From Pachyseris speciosa (Eukaryota; Cnidaria; Anthozoa; Scleractinia; Pachyseridae), in contig JAEMWC010001425.1 in the NCBI GenBank assembly GCA_016490735.1, forward strand, positions 28,501 through 92,500: 64,000 nucleotides of DNA, read 5' to 3'. The notes under the pieces are model-generated. The model saw nothing but the letters and a program-made list of their open reading frames with translations, was not told the origin of the DNA and ran no database searches. Position numbers and translations under genes: made by a program. The first letter of the stretch is position 1; the number at the start of each line of letters is the position of its first letter. Shown here piece after piece: positions 11,750 to 23,337 of this stretch.

Positions 11750-12454
11750 GTTCGTTTTCACTTGGCATAAGCTACTTATGTTTGCGCTTGTGCTTGCGTC
11801 GCTAGTGAAAACCAGGCTTTATACTTTAAACCCTGTTCACAAGTACACTGTAGTCTTACGGCGTCAGTCTCGTGCCAGCGGCACGAAGAGATTGGGGCGC
11901 CACTGCTGCTACCGGAGCACCGGTCAACAGAGTCTCTTTACCATTTTTACAAACAAGGTCACCAGAACTGAAAATAACGTATAATGAATGCCGGGATAGT
12001 AACTCTGTGCTTGAGGTTTGAAGCGTGGTATGGGATACACGCACACAATGTCTTTTGACACCAGATTATAATAGACAAGAATCACTTTCACTGGACTGAA
12101 TCTATTACATTAAAAACTTTAATTGCCTTAAATTCCCTTTTTCATCTTCGCTAAGTTTAACGTTTGGTGTTCTAGAAAATATCTATGCCGCTTTCTTCCT
12201 TTCTGTTTGAAAGTAAACCCGGGGAAGTAACAGTAACAAAGTCGATCAAACGATCACTTTACAATAAGCAATCAGGCAGATTTTAAATTTTCGTGGGAGC
12301 AATTATTTCAAAGACTATAAGACATCTACAGATAGTTAACCTTGGAAAAATCAAACTTACCCACAAAGGTCTTTTCCAGTCAGCGATGGAAAAGCACGAA
12401 CAATCTTGTCGCCCATCTCGGCGGAGGTGCTATTTTTGGTGAACGATATCTCCA
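11750..12454. other. Unassigned intergenic sequence
   Basis: No exon or repeat with supportable boundaries was recognised. Confidence 0.4.
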
Positions 12455-12463
12455 TGACCCGCC

Positions 12464-12783
12464 TAGCCTGCAGTGCAGGCGTTATTTTGGAACAGAACGA
12501 CAGACGAGGTTTTCGATGTCGCCATCTTGGATTGTTGCTTGACCGGTAGCGGGTTGGGACAGAAGGCGAAGTGGCAGAGGGCGAAGGGGTGGGGCACGTG
12601 AAATAATAATAAGTATTTTTCGCCTTCCCTCCACCTCCCCCCACGCCCTTTTTTTCCACCTCGCGCCTACTCCCTCGGCAAATTTTTCCTCGCCCCAACC
12701 CTCCACAGTTACCAAATCCAAGATGGCGCCCTAATACGAAAATGTGCACTCGTGCGCCCGAAATACGCCTGCACTGCAGGCTA
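12464..12783. mobile_element. 320-bp MITE with 9-bp target duplication
   Basis: Terminal inverted repeats TAGCCTGCAGTGCAGGCGT / ACGCCTGCACTGCAGGCTA flank a 320-bp element, bounded on both sides by the direct repeat TGACCCGCC (12455-12463 and 12784-12792). A 9-bp duplication fits Mutator-like or similar transposases; the element encodes none. The TIR contains its own small palindrome (CCTGCAGTGCAGG). Confidence 0.85.
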
Positions 12784-13451
12784 TGACCCGCCTTGCATTT
12801 ATCAACCGGCTCACTTCGACGTTGCTCGGCACAGAAGTTCGTCTCTTGTCCAAGAAAACAAAAGTCCTTGAGAAAGCACGCTTGCTATAACTCATCTTAG
12901 CGAATAAACTAGCTTAGATCCCGATAGGAAAATCAGACGCGACGAACAACGAAAGGCACGCTGTAACAAATCTTGACACGTTTGGCCAACCGCACCCAAG
13001 GGACAGGAAAACTGATCCCACTTAAGGAACAATAGATCGATTCATCAACTAAACAAGCTTATCTGGTTATAGGTTATTGGTTAACAATAGACAATTTTTC
13101 TTTCCCGGGGTAAAGCCGGTTTTTGTTTCATGCCACATCATCTGCGTGTGAACTTTAAGTAAATTTTATGCACCAGTTGGTTTTTCCCTCGTGCTGAGAT
13201 AGCTAGTGGTTTTGCAATGTTTCATTTTAAATTTTCTTCTTCTCCGGATCCGCTATTGAACTGCTGTGTCTGGTAAGTCAGCTAGAAATACATAATAATT
13301 CTATTTCTTACTCCTATTGCTTGGATCTTGGGCTCGGCTATGCGCGGCCTGACAAACCTCAGCCCTCCAGCAGTATGGCAATGCAGTATACGGCGATTAT
13401 TTTGTTATTTTGTAAGTAACCAACATTTAAAAAAAACATGTTACTGGAACA

Positions 13452-13568
13452 TATGAACTGAGAAAGCAAGACTGAATTAACGGTCAGTGAAATATATTTT
13501 CCAATATTTCGAAAGGCACGGCCTTTCCTCTGCAGGGTTTGTCTCTCTTGCTTTCTCAGTTCATTCGT
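13452..13568. repeat. Inverted repeat around a 70-bp loop
   Basis: TGAACTGAGAAAGCAAGA (near 13456) pairs with TCTTGCTTTCTCAGTTCA (near 13546). It could be a very small MITE or a structured remnant. No gene was recognised in the surrounding 12790-13620. Confidence 0.6.
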
Positions 13569-13624
13569 AGTCTAGTTGGCTCGATGGCAAGCGACGAAGC
13601 ACAAAAAATAGCAACAGCACATAA

Positions 13625-13936
13625 AACCGCGGCTATACGAGCAATGTTTTGCTTGCGATGGTGATGCGATTTTTTTGGAAAGTTGTCGCGTCGCCGGCGC
13701 GCGGTGAAAATCACCCGTGTAGCCACCCTCGCACAAGTGATGCGACAGCTCAAAAAATCGCAGAAAAAGAATCGCGAAAAGTTAAAATCATTCAGTTTCT
13801 CGCGATTTTTTTCTTGCGATTTTTTACCGGTTGCGTTGCAAGTTCAAGGGTGGCTACACTTGCGATTGGCGACGCGACAAAATTGAAAAAATCGCATCAC
13901 CGGCGCGAGCGAAAAATCGCTCGTGTAGCCACGGCT
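13625..13936. mobile_element. 312-bp MITE with TAA target duplication
   Basis: Ends AACCGCGGCTATACGAGC / GCTCGTGTAGCCACGGCT are inverted and flanked by TAA on each side (13622-13624 and 13937-13939). The interior repeats the motif GTGTAGCCACCCTCGCA and AAATCGCA in both orientations. The 3-bp TAA target suggests the PIF/Harbinger group; no transposase is encoded. Confidence 0.75.
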
Positions 13937-13944
13937 TAAAACAG

Positions 13945-14480
13945 ACTTCCGACGAAAGACACACCTTCTAGGCAAACCTCAGATAGGGACGTCAAGGACG
14001 AGAATTAGCGGCAAAGAAAGGCGATTTGGCATATCTTGACACAAAATTGAAGACCGAAAATATGCAAGAAGTAGCTTTGGGCAACAAACTGATATTCCTA
14101 CAAGGGCTAATATCCCACAGACAAGAGCGGGTACGGCCCGGTGAATACTAAAGGGAGGCTCAGTACGAAAGGGGTACGCTTTAGGAATATAAAGGGTTAG
14201 GATTTCGCCAGCTTTAGAGACCGCCAAAAAGTACAGAGGGTTGCCGGAGCATTTGGAATTCTGGGGTATAAAAAGCACATGACTCACCCCCTTCTTTTGA
14301 CACAACACTGAGTTACCTACCCCGTCATTACATGACGCACCCCTAATTATGATGACACATACTATTTCTGGTCGGAGAATGTCTTGTATGGACTTTTCAT
14401 TGTGTTGATCGACGTTTAGATATGTTTCTTAACCTCCGTTTTATTTATTTTTATAATATATTTTATAATTTATTTTGTTC
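13945..14480. other. Unassigned intergenic sequence
   Basis: No supportable gene or element. Confidence 0.4.
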
Positions 14481-14855
14481 AGTCGGTTCACAAAGAATTA
14501 TCGGATCACATTTTGATTCTGGGAAACCGAGCTCGATTCATGTCAATCGAGCTCGAGTACCTATTCGAGCTCAGATAGAAATCGCACTCTATGGCAACAT
14601 CTATGGCAACACAGTCTGCTAACAACTTCAGAATGACGCACTTTGCAATTGTTTCCGAACGCTTTGTTTTTCCAAGAAAGTGACCTTACACCCTAAACTA
14701 GTGCTTCATGACAACATTGCTACGGATCGTTAGACTTTAATAGGCATCACTTAACAGTGGAAGCCCCTAGATTCTTCATCAGTGTTGGCTTGTTTTAATT
14801 CACTGCAGTCATCATCCATGCATTCCAGCACTCGTTCGTAAGTCACTGTTATGCG
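14480..14855. repeat. Duplicated block, copy 2, right part
   Basis: Carries the second copy of the GAGCTC-containing direct repeat and then matches 6430-6720 of copy 1. Compared with copy 1 it lacks the SINE, so it shows the pre-insertion arrangement near CTATGGCAACA. Confidence 0.7.
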
Positions 14856-14940
14856 TGACGTCGCTTGTAACAACATAAAGAAAGAAGAATAGTCTCGAAG
14901 AAAAACGAAGTTGTCTTAAGTACAGAGCACACTTTATTAA

Positions 14941-15060
14941 AGCCCAGTTGGTTCAGTTGTTTAAGAGCACAGAACCCGCTGAGAGGAAGGTCGTGGGTTC
15001 ACACCCAAAAACTTTCTGTTTCGTTGTCCAAAGTATTTATCAATTAGAAATGCCTTTTAT
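14941..15060 (+). repeat. tRNA-derived SINE fragment, second family
   Basis: A tRNA-like head with A-box-like TTGGTTCAGTTGTTTAAGAGC (slightly diverged) and B-box-like GTGGGTTCACACCC, then an unrelated AT-rich tail. It does not fold into a full tRNA from the visible stems, so a SINE is preferred over a tRNA gene. Confidence 0.5.
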
Positions 15061-15289
15061 GATGAAATAGTTAATCGAATACCGAATATTAAGCTGTTAC
15101 CATTTAAGGCATTCCAAACTAATTTTGCCTTTTCTAAACTAAAATAATTCCGCTAAAATTCACAATATTTTTCGCTTCTGCAATTTTTTATGTTAAGACT
15201 ATTGTAAATATCGATATTTCATAGGAATATATTTTCTTCAAATTTGAATCAGGTCCTCTTTATGAATTTCTGTAGGATGAGAATTGAAG

Positions 15290-15790
15290 TCCGAGGTAAA
15301 GTTTGAATTTTAAACAAATTGTATTCTGTTTTGGATCCGATTTTCGGAGACATGATTTTTGTCCCACGAATCTGGTAAGTTTCAGTGGAACCCGTTTACT
15401 ATGAATCATGAACCCGATTTTCGGACATAAAACGTTTTACTCCACTAACCCAGGATTTTTTCAGTCCGATTTTCGGAGTTCAAAAGCTTCTGAGTCCGAT
15501 TTTTTACTCCACTAACCCAGAATTTCTTGAGTCCGATTTTCGGAGATCAAAATCTTGAGAGTCCAATTTTTTACTCCACTAACCCAGTAATTTTTGAGTC
15601 CGATTTTCGGAGCTCAAAATCCTCTGTGTCGATTTGTTATTCCACTAACCCAGAATTTTTTTTAGCCCGGTTTTCTAAGCCCAAAATCTTCTGACTCCGA
15701 TTTTTTACTCCTCAATCCCATTATTTTTTGAGCCCGCTTTTCGGAGCTCAAAATCTTCCGAGGCCGATTTTCGGGGCAAAATCTTAACTC
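15290..15790. repeat. Array of TCCGATTTTCGGA palindromes, left
   Basis: About seven units spaced by 60-70 bp, each with GAGTCCGATTTTCGGAG and most with TTTTTACTCCACTAACCCAG. The core TCCGA-TTT-TCGGA is a palindrome. The same core forms a second array at 17860-18260. Confidence 0.85.
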
Positions 15791-15799
15791 GGTTTGTGT

Positions 15800-16836
15800 A
15801 TTTGTGTCGTGTCCTTTATAATCAGCATATTCCCTTCATTAAGACTAATTTTTCGTCGTAATTTATTCTATTTTTCTTCCAGCTTTTGACGCAAAGCATG
15901 GTAAGCATGCACACTTAAATAAATACTGTCGTTAAAATGACAGCTACTGAAAATTACAGACATAGCGAGCTGACCACACACTGTCTTGGAAAGACTGCAA
16001 CAGTACTTACAACACGTTCTAAAACCTCAGGGAGTATTCTAAAGTAGCTTTATTTTGACAAAAACTAGCCTTTTTGATAGTATTTGTGCCAAATTCACAT
16101 CATGATTTTGTGCAAAGAACGTTTATAATTTACTAAAAGCAGGCGGATTTTCCCAAATTCAAAGGAAGGTTTGTAATATTTCTCTAACAGAGAGAATAGT
16201 TTGCCATATTTTTTATAGCATTTTACAAGATTACAACAAAAATTATTTCTCTGTGAATATGCTGCTTGCCATTAAAATTTTGTCTGTCGCGATACCGTCA
16301 AACACAAAAGACGATGGGAATTTCCACCTTCCATATACAGGAAAACAGAAAAGTGACCATTTATAACATTCACAAGCAGAAAGTGACCGTGGGAATTTCC
16401 AACATCACTGATAACAAGCAGATACTGACCATGGAAATTTCCAACGTCATTTATAACAAGCAGAAAACGAATTAATTAATTAGATTAATTAGACTGGTGG
16501 CAAAATATCTGACTAATATATTAAACTGTCGTTCTAGTTTGTCAAAAATATTTGGGTTCAGAAAGCATTGAAAGTCAGTTTGAGAACTGAATTGAACCAT
16601 TTGTTTTTTCCCTAAATTACCATGTACAGGAGTAGGTGTGTTTCAAGTTGTCTTTAATCAGCGATTCAGAACAGCATAGATGAAATAATTTCATTTAGTA
16701 CTCATCGGCAGTAATCTTCGTAAGAACGGTATTCTGTGCCTGAAAAAGAAAATGAAATAGTAACGTCAATAGGTATTTGCAATCAGTGAGGGCTTTCAGA
16801 GGATTTTGCTGGATTTTGGTGAGTCTGTTCAATCAC
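15800..16836. other. AT-rich sequence with a short tandem repeat
   Basis: Mostly unassigned. From about 16310 to 16465 a unit of about 55 bp (GGGAATTTCCA...ATAACAAGCAGAAAGTGACC) is repeated three times. The 69-codon ORF there is a by-product of the repeat. Confidence 0.5.
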
Positions 16837-16845
16837 AAGTTACTC

Positions 16846-17169
16846 TAGTCTCCTTCTCAGCCGTTATTTGGGTCGTCACGCAACGCTCCTCCCCACTAAC
16901 GGCTGTTCACTCGAGCTTTGCATATGTTTCCTTCAAACTGACCAATAAGGAGTAGGCTTCCATCTTCTAGAAACCTGGTCCTAGTCCTCGTCTTGTTGTG
17001 TTTTTGGCGGCAAATATAACGAGAAATATGATTGGCGCAGCTGCCAAGAATTACATGCATTTTATTGGTTCTCAGTAAAGGAGGGAAAGGAATGCAAAGC
17101 TCGAGTGAGCAGCCGTTAGTGGGGAGGAGCGTTACGTGACGACCCTAATAACGGCTGCGAAGGAGACTA
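16846..17169. mobile_element. 324-bp MITE with ~80-bp TIRs and 9-bp target duplication
   Basis: Long inverted ends start TAGTCTCCTTCTCAGCCGTT and run about 80 bp inward to CTCGAGCTTTGCAT. The flanking direct repeat is AAGTTACTC at 16837-16845 and 17170-17178. It has the same length class, the same first bases (TAG) and the same target-duplication length as the element at 12464-12783, though the rest of the TIR differs. Confidence 0.9.
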
Positions 17170-17199
17170 AAGTTACTCCAAAGTAGAATAGGTGATCGG

Positions 17200-17740
17200 G
17201 CAGTATAAAATGTAGACTGCAGGCTGCAGACTGGGTATATTTATTAAACGCAGACCAGGTATAAAATTCAGATTGCAGACTGTAAACTGGGTATAAAATG
17301 GAGACTGAGGAATACGTGATATATTTTCAATTTTTAACTTGTACGAGTGTCATGTAATCGACTCCCATGAAATTCACATTATTCTTTTCGAAAAGCGTCA
17401 ACCTTTTTCGGGCTCACGGATTTAACGTTTAAACCTTGCACACCTTCACGCGGGACTTGTATTTTAGTCATATCCTGCACGGGTGTTTTGTTGTTCACAC
17501 CTTGACAGGAACATGACCTGTATTTTTGGTAAACATTGTCAGCACTCGATCTAAAATACGTTCCCTTGCGCAATCCTTTCAAAAACTACCTGAAGAAGAG
17601 ATGGAAGAAGTTTGCAATGATCAGACGAAACCGGACTACAGACTGGGTATAAAATGCAGACCAGGGCACGTATAAAATGCAGATTGCAGACTGGAGACTG
17701 GGTATAAAATGCAGACTGAGACCAAAATTGTCTCTTTGTC
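17200..17740. repeat. Tandem GTATAAAATGCAGACTG motif
   Basis: Two clusters (about 17205-17300 and 17635-17730) of short units of the type GGTATAAAATGCAGACTGCA-GACTG. The intervening segment has only short ORFs without recognisable domains. Confidence 0.7.
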
Positions 17741-17859
17741 AGAGACACGATATATTTTCGCCTTTCCCAGATCACCTCCCGCGAAAACGACATTATTTTG
17801 ACTCATTTCTCAACAGGTGACCACTAATTAAGGGTGAGATTAATCATAGATGGGCTAGA

Positions 17860-18262
17860 ATCTTGACTCCGAAAATCGGACTCAAAAGTGACCAGCATTT
17901 TTAATAGGTTGAATTAATCAGTCATTTTAAATCATAGATGGGCTAAAATCTTGACTCCGAAAATCGGACTCAAAAGTCACCAGCATTTTTAATAGGTTGA
18001 ATAAAATCTTGACTCCGAAAATCGGGCTCAAAAGTGACCAACATTTCTAATAGGTTGAATTGATCATTTTTAATCATAGATGGGCTAAAATCTTGACTCC
18101 GAAAATCGGACTCAAAAGTGACGAACATTTCTAATAAGTTGAATCGATCATTTTTAATCATAGATGAGCTAAAATCCTGACTCCGAAAATCGGACTCAAA
18201 AGTCACCAGCATTTATAATAGGTTGAATAAAATCTTGACTCCGAAAATCGGACTCAAAAGGG
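17860..18262. repeat. Array of TCCGAAAATCGGA palindromes, right
   Basis: Six units of about 80 bp, each with CTTGACTCCGAAAATCGGAC and most with TTTTAATAGGTTGAAT and CATAGATGGGCTAAAAT. The palindromic core matches the array at 15290-15790. Repetitive minus-strand reading frames here are artefacts. Confidence 0.85.
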
Positions 18263-18919
18263 TGAATTGAGACATTTTAATCATAGATAAAGAACTCATA
18301 ATTTGACTCCAAAAATTCAACTCGAAATTATTAATAGAATTACTCATCCCATTACAAACGATTTGATCTACGGTCGCAAAAGGACGAGAAAAACGCTTTC
18401 CAAAATATTTTGTGTTTTTCCAAAATAGCATTTTCCGCAAGAAATGGGCTCCTTATAGGTAAATTCGAACGGGATTCCGCAAAAAAACGCCTTTTTCTTG
18501 AATTCTCTTACAATCGAGACATCATAGTCGTAATATTTAGCGAAATAACACGGAAGCAATGAGTTTTTGAGATCACAAGTTTATTGCAAAACTCACGGAT
18601 ACATACATTGTAAATTGCTCCTATATTAAAATGCAAAAATATGAAGTACTTTGCGGACTGTTAAGTTTTCTGGAATTTTATAAACAAAAAGGATGCCATT
18701 TTCACAGCCCTTAGAAAAAAGTTCAGTATATGTATACACATTTGTCGGATGGCAGACATATAAACACCTAAATCTTTGATTTTATTCGAAATATTCATCA
18801 ATGCACAGAAAAACTAATGTTTCAGAGGCATGTGAGCCACTGTTACAACAAAAGCAGATCAAAAGGAGATTACACCACTTAACTCAGACACTATCTGGAC
18901 ACTGCATTTCAAAATTAGA

Positions 18920-19886
18920 ACCCATGCTGCAGAAATTCTGCGGCCTCTCATGACCCAAGCTGCAGAAATTCTGCAGCCTCCAATGACCCATGCTGCAGAA
19001 ATTCTGCAGCCTCCAATGACCCATGCTGCAGAAATTCTGCGGCGTCTAATGACCCATGCTGCAGAAATTCTGCGGCGTCTAATGACCCATGCTGCAGAAA
19101 TTCTGCAGCCTCCAATGACCTATGCTGCAGAAATTCTGCGGCCTCCAATGACCCATGCTGCAGAAATTCTGCGGCGTCTAATGACCCATGCTGCAGAAAT
19201 TCTGCAGCCTCCAATGACCCATGCTGCAGAAATTCTGCGGCGTTCAATGACCCATGCTGCAGAAATTCTGCGGCCTCCAATGACCCATGCTGCACAAATT
19301 CTGCAGCCTCCAATGACCCATGCTGCAGAAATTCTGCGGCCTCCAATGACCCATGCTGCAGAAATTCTGCGGCGTCTAATGACCCATGCTGCAGAAATTC
19401 TGCAGCCTCCAATGACCCATGCTGCAGAAATTCTGCGGCGTTCAATGACCCATGCTGCAGAAATTCTGCGGCCTCCAATGACCCATGCTGCAGAAATTCT
19501 GCAGCCTCCAATGACCCATGCTGCAGAAATTCTGCGGCCTCCAATGACCCATGCTGCAGAAATTCTGTACCGTCTAGTGACCTCTGCTGCAGAAATTCTG
19601 CGGCCTCCAATGACCTATGCTGCAGAAATTCTGCGGCCTCAAGGACCCATGCTGCAGAAATTCTGCGGCCTGCAATGACCCATGCTGCAGAAATTCTGCG
19701 GCCTCCAATGACCCATGCTGCAGAAATTCTGCAGCCTCCAATGACCCATGCTGCAGAAATTCTGCGGCCTGCAATGACCCATGCTGCAGAAATTCTGCGG
19801 CCTCCAATGACCCATGCTGCAGAAATTCTGCAGCCTCCAATGACCCATGCTGCAGAAATTCTGCGGCCTCTCATGACCAATGCTAA
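18920..19886. repeat. 33-bp tandem array, about 29 copies
   Basis: The unit is ATGACCCATGCTGCAGAA then ATTCTGC(G/A)GCCTCCA. The centre, GCTGCAGAA-A-TTCTGCAGC, is an odd palindrome. Because 33 is divisible by three, the array gives long stop-free frames on both strands (up to 310 codons) that are not genes. Confidence 0.95.
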
Positions 19887-19889
19887 AGA

Positions 19890-21660
19890 AATTGCAATGT
19901 GTACTTAACTCCTAACGGTCGTAAGATTTTCAGGAACATAAAAATATGAGGCTCTACCATTTTCAAGGTTACATGTATAATAAATTCTGTTTGGTCGCCT
20001 TGCTCAAGTATTTACTTGCTTCATTCGTCTCGACCGTTGAAGCAGTTCGCCTTCACATGGTCCATTCACCTTGTTGGGCAAGTAATAATTCAGTTTGTTT
20101 GCCTTGGTGGGCAATTTACTTGATTCATTAGCTTTGTTGGGCAAATAATAATTCAGTTTGTTTGCCTTGGTGGCAATTTACTAGATTCATTTGTCTCGTC
20201 ACCCAGGGAGACTTTGTACATATTAGGGGCCTGGGAACTGCTAACAAACAATGACACAGCAAAATGGATAACTTCAAGGTCGAGATTCAGGACAGGATCA
20301 GAAAGCTACCCTGTGCAGGCAGCAATTAAGATTGCTTGCATAATTAATTATGGGTCAAGGGCATCAGCCAAGTCAATGTCATGTCCAGGTTATATCACAG
20401 CAAAACAATGGACCCTTAACCCAAACGATCAAGTTACACAATATAGAACTGACACAATAGAATGCCATAGAATTAACTTGCCATGTTAAGAAATGTTGTA
20501 TCTGTTATATCTAAAAAAAACAATTGAGGACATATCCACATCTCCACCCAGGATGTCAAATTAACTTCTCAGCTTACTAGCCCAGTGGCTAGTGACAGGT
20601 TTGATTCACTAGCCAGACTTGTTTACCCGAAATTAATCCTGTCAAGCAGCTTCAGTTAGGTTTTTTTTTTCAACAATAGTACTGATGTGCAACTTACATG
20701 TATTAGAACTAGGTATGTTTTACATTCATAAATTAAATTCTTTAAAATACCTTGAAGAGACAATATGGTTACAAATTTAACATAGCTACAGTGTATGGAC
20801 CAAACTAACTTTTGAATTGGATGTTAGAATGTTTCTTTACCCCAGTTAAGTCCAAAATTCTTACATCAGGCACACAACGGTCTCTACACACAGCAGTTTA
20901 AATACAAAAAACAATACATGTACTGTTACAAATGCAAAATGTGATCTGGGTTTCAAGGGACTTCAAATAAAATAACTCACTAGAACAAAGACAAATTACT
21001 GGCATGCAACGTTTTGCAGACATTTTATTGCAACTGTGCAATTTCATGTGCCAAATAAAAAAAAAACTACAATTTTTCTACTTGTCAGTGGTTGCTAAGC
21101 TTAGCATCTGCATTTGTGTTGTTTGCCTATTTTTGAGCTGTACTGTAAGTGTTTCTACAGTGGAGACACCAAGTGTTAACATGAAGTCACACAAGATCCT
21201 GTTAAGACAAGAATTACCTCTTTCACGACAGGCTGTTTGGACAGGGAAAATGAGGCAAATCTCAATGACCAGCAGTAAATTGGGGAAATGTCAATTGTTT
21301 GTTCACTTGCACAACTCAATTTCCCTTTGTGATACATTTGAAAATAATTGTCATTTGGTTTCCCTCTGGTCCTCTAGTGCTTGGGAGTTTTTACTAGTCT
21401 GTGGCTAGTTTGCTACCATTAGTCTCTAGCCCTGTCCACCACTCTCCTTTCATCTATGAAAGTAGAATTAATACCATGTATTCCTGATAACAGAGCATCC
21501 CCAAGCAATTTTTGAATTGTATCCTGCACTTACATCAGCTTTTCCACTTAGTAATGCTCCCTCACTCCTCATCTCTGCACCTGAAAACAACTTGGAAAGA
21601 AATACATACTCAAGGGGCTTAATTATGGGATTTTCATTAATATTACAGATATACACTGGA
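19890..21660. other. Interior of the putative large transposon, unassigned
   Basis: AT-rich, with a partly repeated segment near 20,060-20,190 (CAAGTAATAATTCAGTTTGTT, twice with variation). No transposase motifs were recognised on either strand; the 134-codon ORF at 21004-21408 has no domain signature. Confidence 0.4.
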
Positions 21661-21698
21661 CAGTATAGAAACCCCAGAGAAAGCAAGCACCATTCAAG

Positions 21699-21932
21699 AT
21701 GATAGATGATTTTCTTGCAACTCTGGAAGTAGGCAGCTTTGTGGCCTTGCATTTTGACAATTATGACAAGGAACCAGTCATTGGCAAAGTCCTTTCAATG
21801 GAGGAGAACCACTTCCAAGTGCATTATTGGAGGGGAACATACTTAGGCAAGCGATCTCCTCAGCATCTTCCACAAAGAAAAGCAGAGCCTCAGCCATGGA
21901 TGGAAAGGCTTCCTAAAACATGCAGTGTGTAG
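21699..21932 (+). pseudogene. Chromo/SH3-like fragment, probably from a transposon protein
   Basis: A 77-codon ORF with the pattern VGSFVALHFDNYDKEPVIGK followed by V.....FQVHYWRGTYLGK, which reads as a small beta-barrel reader-like fold. From general knowledge, similar segments occur near the ends of transposon-encoded proteins in cnidarian genomes; this was not checked. It begins at an ATG with an in-frame TAG about 30 bp upstream, so it is either a final exon or a remnant. It is the only protein-like signal inside the 18.4-23.6 kb element. Confidence 0.4.
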
Positions 21933-22247
21933 TTCTTTGGATCCCAGTAAAACTAAGTTGAACTTTTTTCAAATAATTTTATGTAACCCAGGGTAATTTA
22001 CAAACAAAACATTGTCATTGACTGAGGACTGTAAGACACAGGAGTGGAACTGGTAATTTTGTAAAATTAATGTTCTTTTATAAAAATATTAATAATTAAT
22101 AATTTGAACTTGTGTGGGAAGGAATCTTAGCTGATATTAATTATGTGTCTTCAAGTCATCCAAGAATTTGTGCATTTTTGATAACAGAAAGTAAGGGGTG
22201 GGACACCAAACATTATTTCTGAAAATTTCTGATCATTTACATGGTGT

Positions 22248-23337
22248 AAAGGTCTGCAGAATTTCTGCAGCATCTGATCATTGAGGGGTCTGCAGAATTT
22301 CTGCGGCATCTGATCATTGAGGGGTCTGCAGAATTTCTGTGGCATCTGGTCATTTAGGGGCTGCAGAATTTCTGCGGCATCTGATCATTTAGGGGGTGCA
22401 GAATTTCTGTGGCATCTGGTCATTTAGGGGCTGCAGAATTTCTGCGGCATCTGGTCATTTAGGGGCCGCAGAATTTCTGCGGCATCTGATCATTTAGGGG
22501 GTGCAGAATTTCTGCGGCATCTGGTCATTTAGGGGCTGCAGAATTTCTGTGGCATCTGATCATTTAGGGGGTGCAGAATTTCTGTGGCATCTGGTCATTT
22601 AGGGGCTGCAGAATTTCTGTGGCATCTGGTCATTTAGGGGCTGCAGAATTTCTGCGGCATCTGGTCATTTAGGGGCTGCAGAATTTCTGCGGCATCTGAT
22701 CATTAGGGGGTGCAGAATTTCTGCGGCATCTGGTCATTTAGGGGCTGCAGAATTTCTGCGGCATCTGGTCATTTAGGGGGGTGCAGAATTTCTGTGGCAT
22801 CTGATCATTTAGAGGATGCAGAATTTCTGCGGCATCTGGTCATTTAGGGGGTGCAGAATTTCTGCAGCGTCTGGTCATTTTAATAGGGGGTGCAGAATTT
22901 CTGCGGCATCTCATCATTTAGGAGGTGCAGAATTTCTGTGGTCATTTAGGAGGTGCAGAATTTCTGCGGCATCTGATCATTTAGGGGGTGCAGAATTTCT
23001 GCGGCATCTGGTCATTTAGGGGGGTGCAGAATTTCTGCGGCATCTGATCATTTAGAGGATGCAGAATTTCTGTGGCATCTGGCCATTTAGGGGGTGTAGA
23101 ATTTCTGCAGCGTCTGGTCATTTTAATAGGGGGTGCAGAATTTCTGCGGCATCTCATCATTTAGGGGGGTGCAGAATTTCTGCAGCATCTCATCATTTAG
23201 GGGCTGCAGAATTTCTGCGGCATCTGGTCATTTTAATAGGGGGTGCAGAATTTCTGCGGCATCTCATCATTTAGGGAGCTGCAGAATTTCTGCAGCATCT
23301 GATCATTTAGGGGGTGCAGAATTTCTGCGGCATCGAC
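22248..23337. repeat. ~35-bp tandem array, about 31 copies, inverted relative to the 33-bp array
   Basis: The unit is GTGCAGAATTTCTGCGGCAT then CTGATCATTTAGGGG, 33-37 bp long. Its reverse complement (ATGACCAGATGC-CGCAGAAATTC) aligns with the unit at 18920-19886. Some copies carry extra TTTAATAGGG. Confidence 0.95.

Noticed and set aside
18948..19880. Long ORFs on both strands (310 codons minus, 242 codons plus) with an 11-residue repeat
   Set aside because: They arise because the 33-bp tandem unit is a multiple of three and lacks stops; several frames are open at once and no splice sites or unique sequence support a protein.
21004..21408. 134-codon ORF with a hydrophobic segment
   Set aside because: Composition reflects AT-rich sequence; no domain, and it lies in the unassigned centre of the putative transposon.
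18920..23337. Resemblance to a CRISPR array (regular 33-35 bp units)
   Set aside because: Units are contiguous with no unique spacers, the genome is eukaryotic and there are no cas genes.
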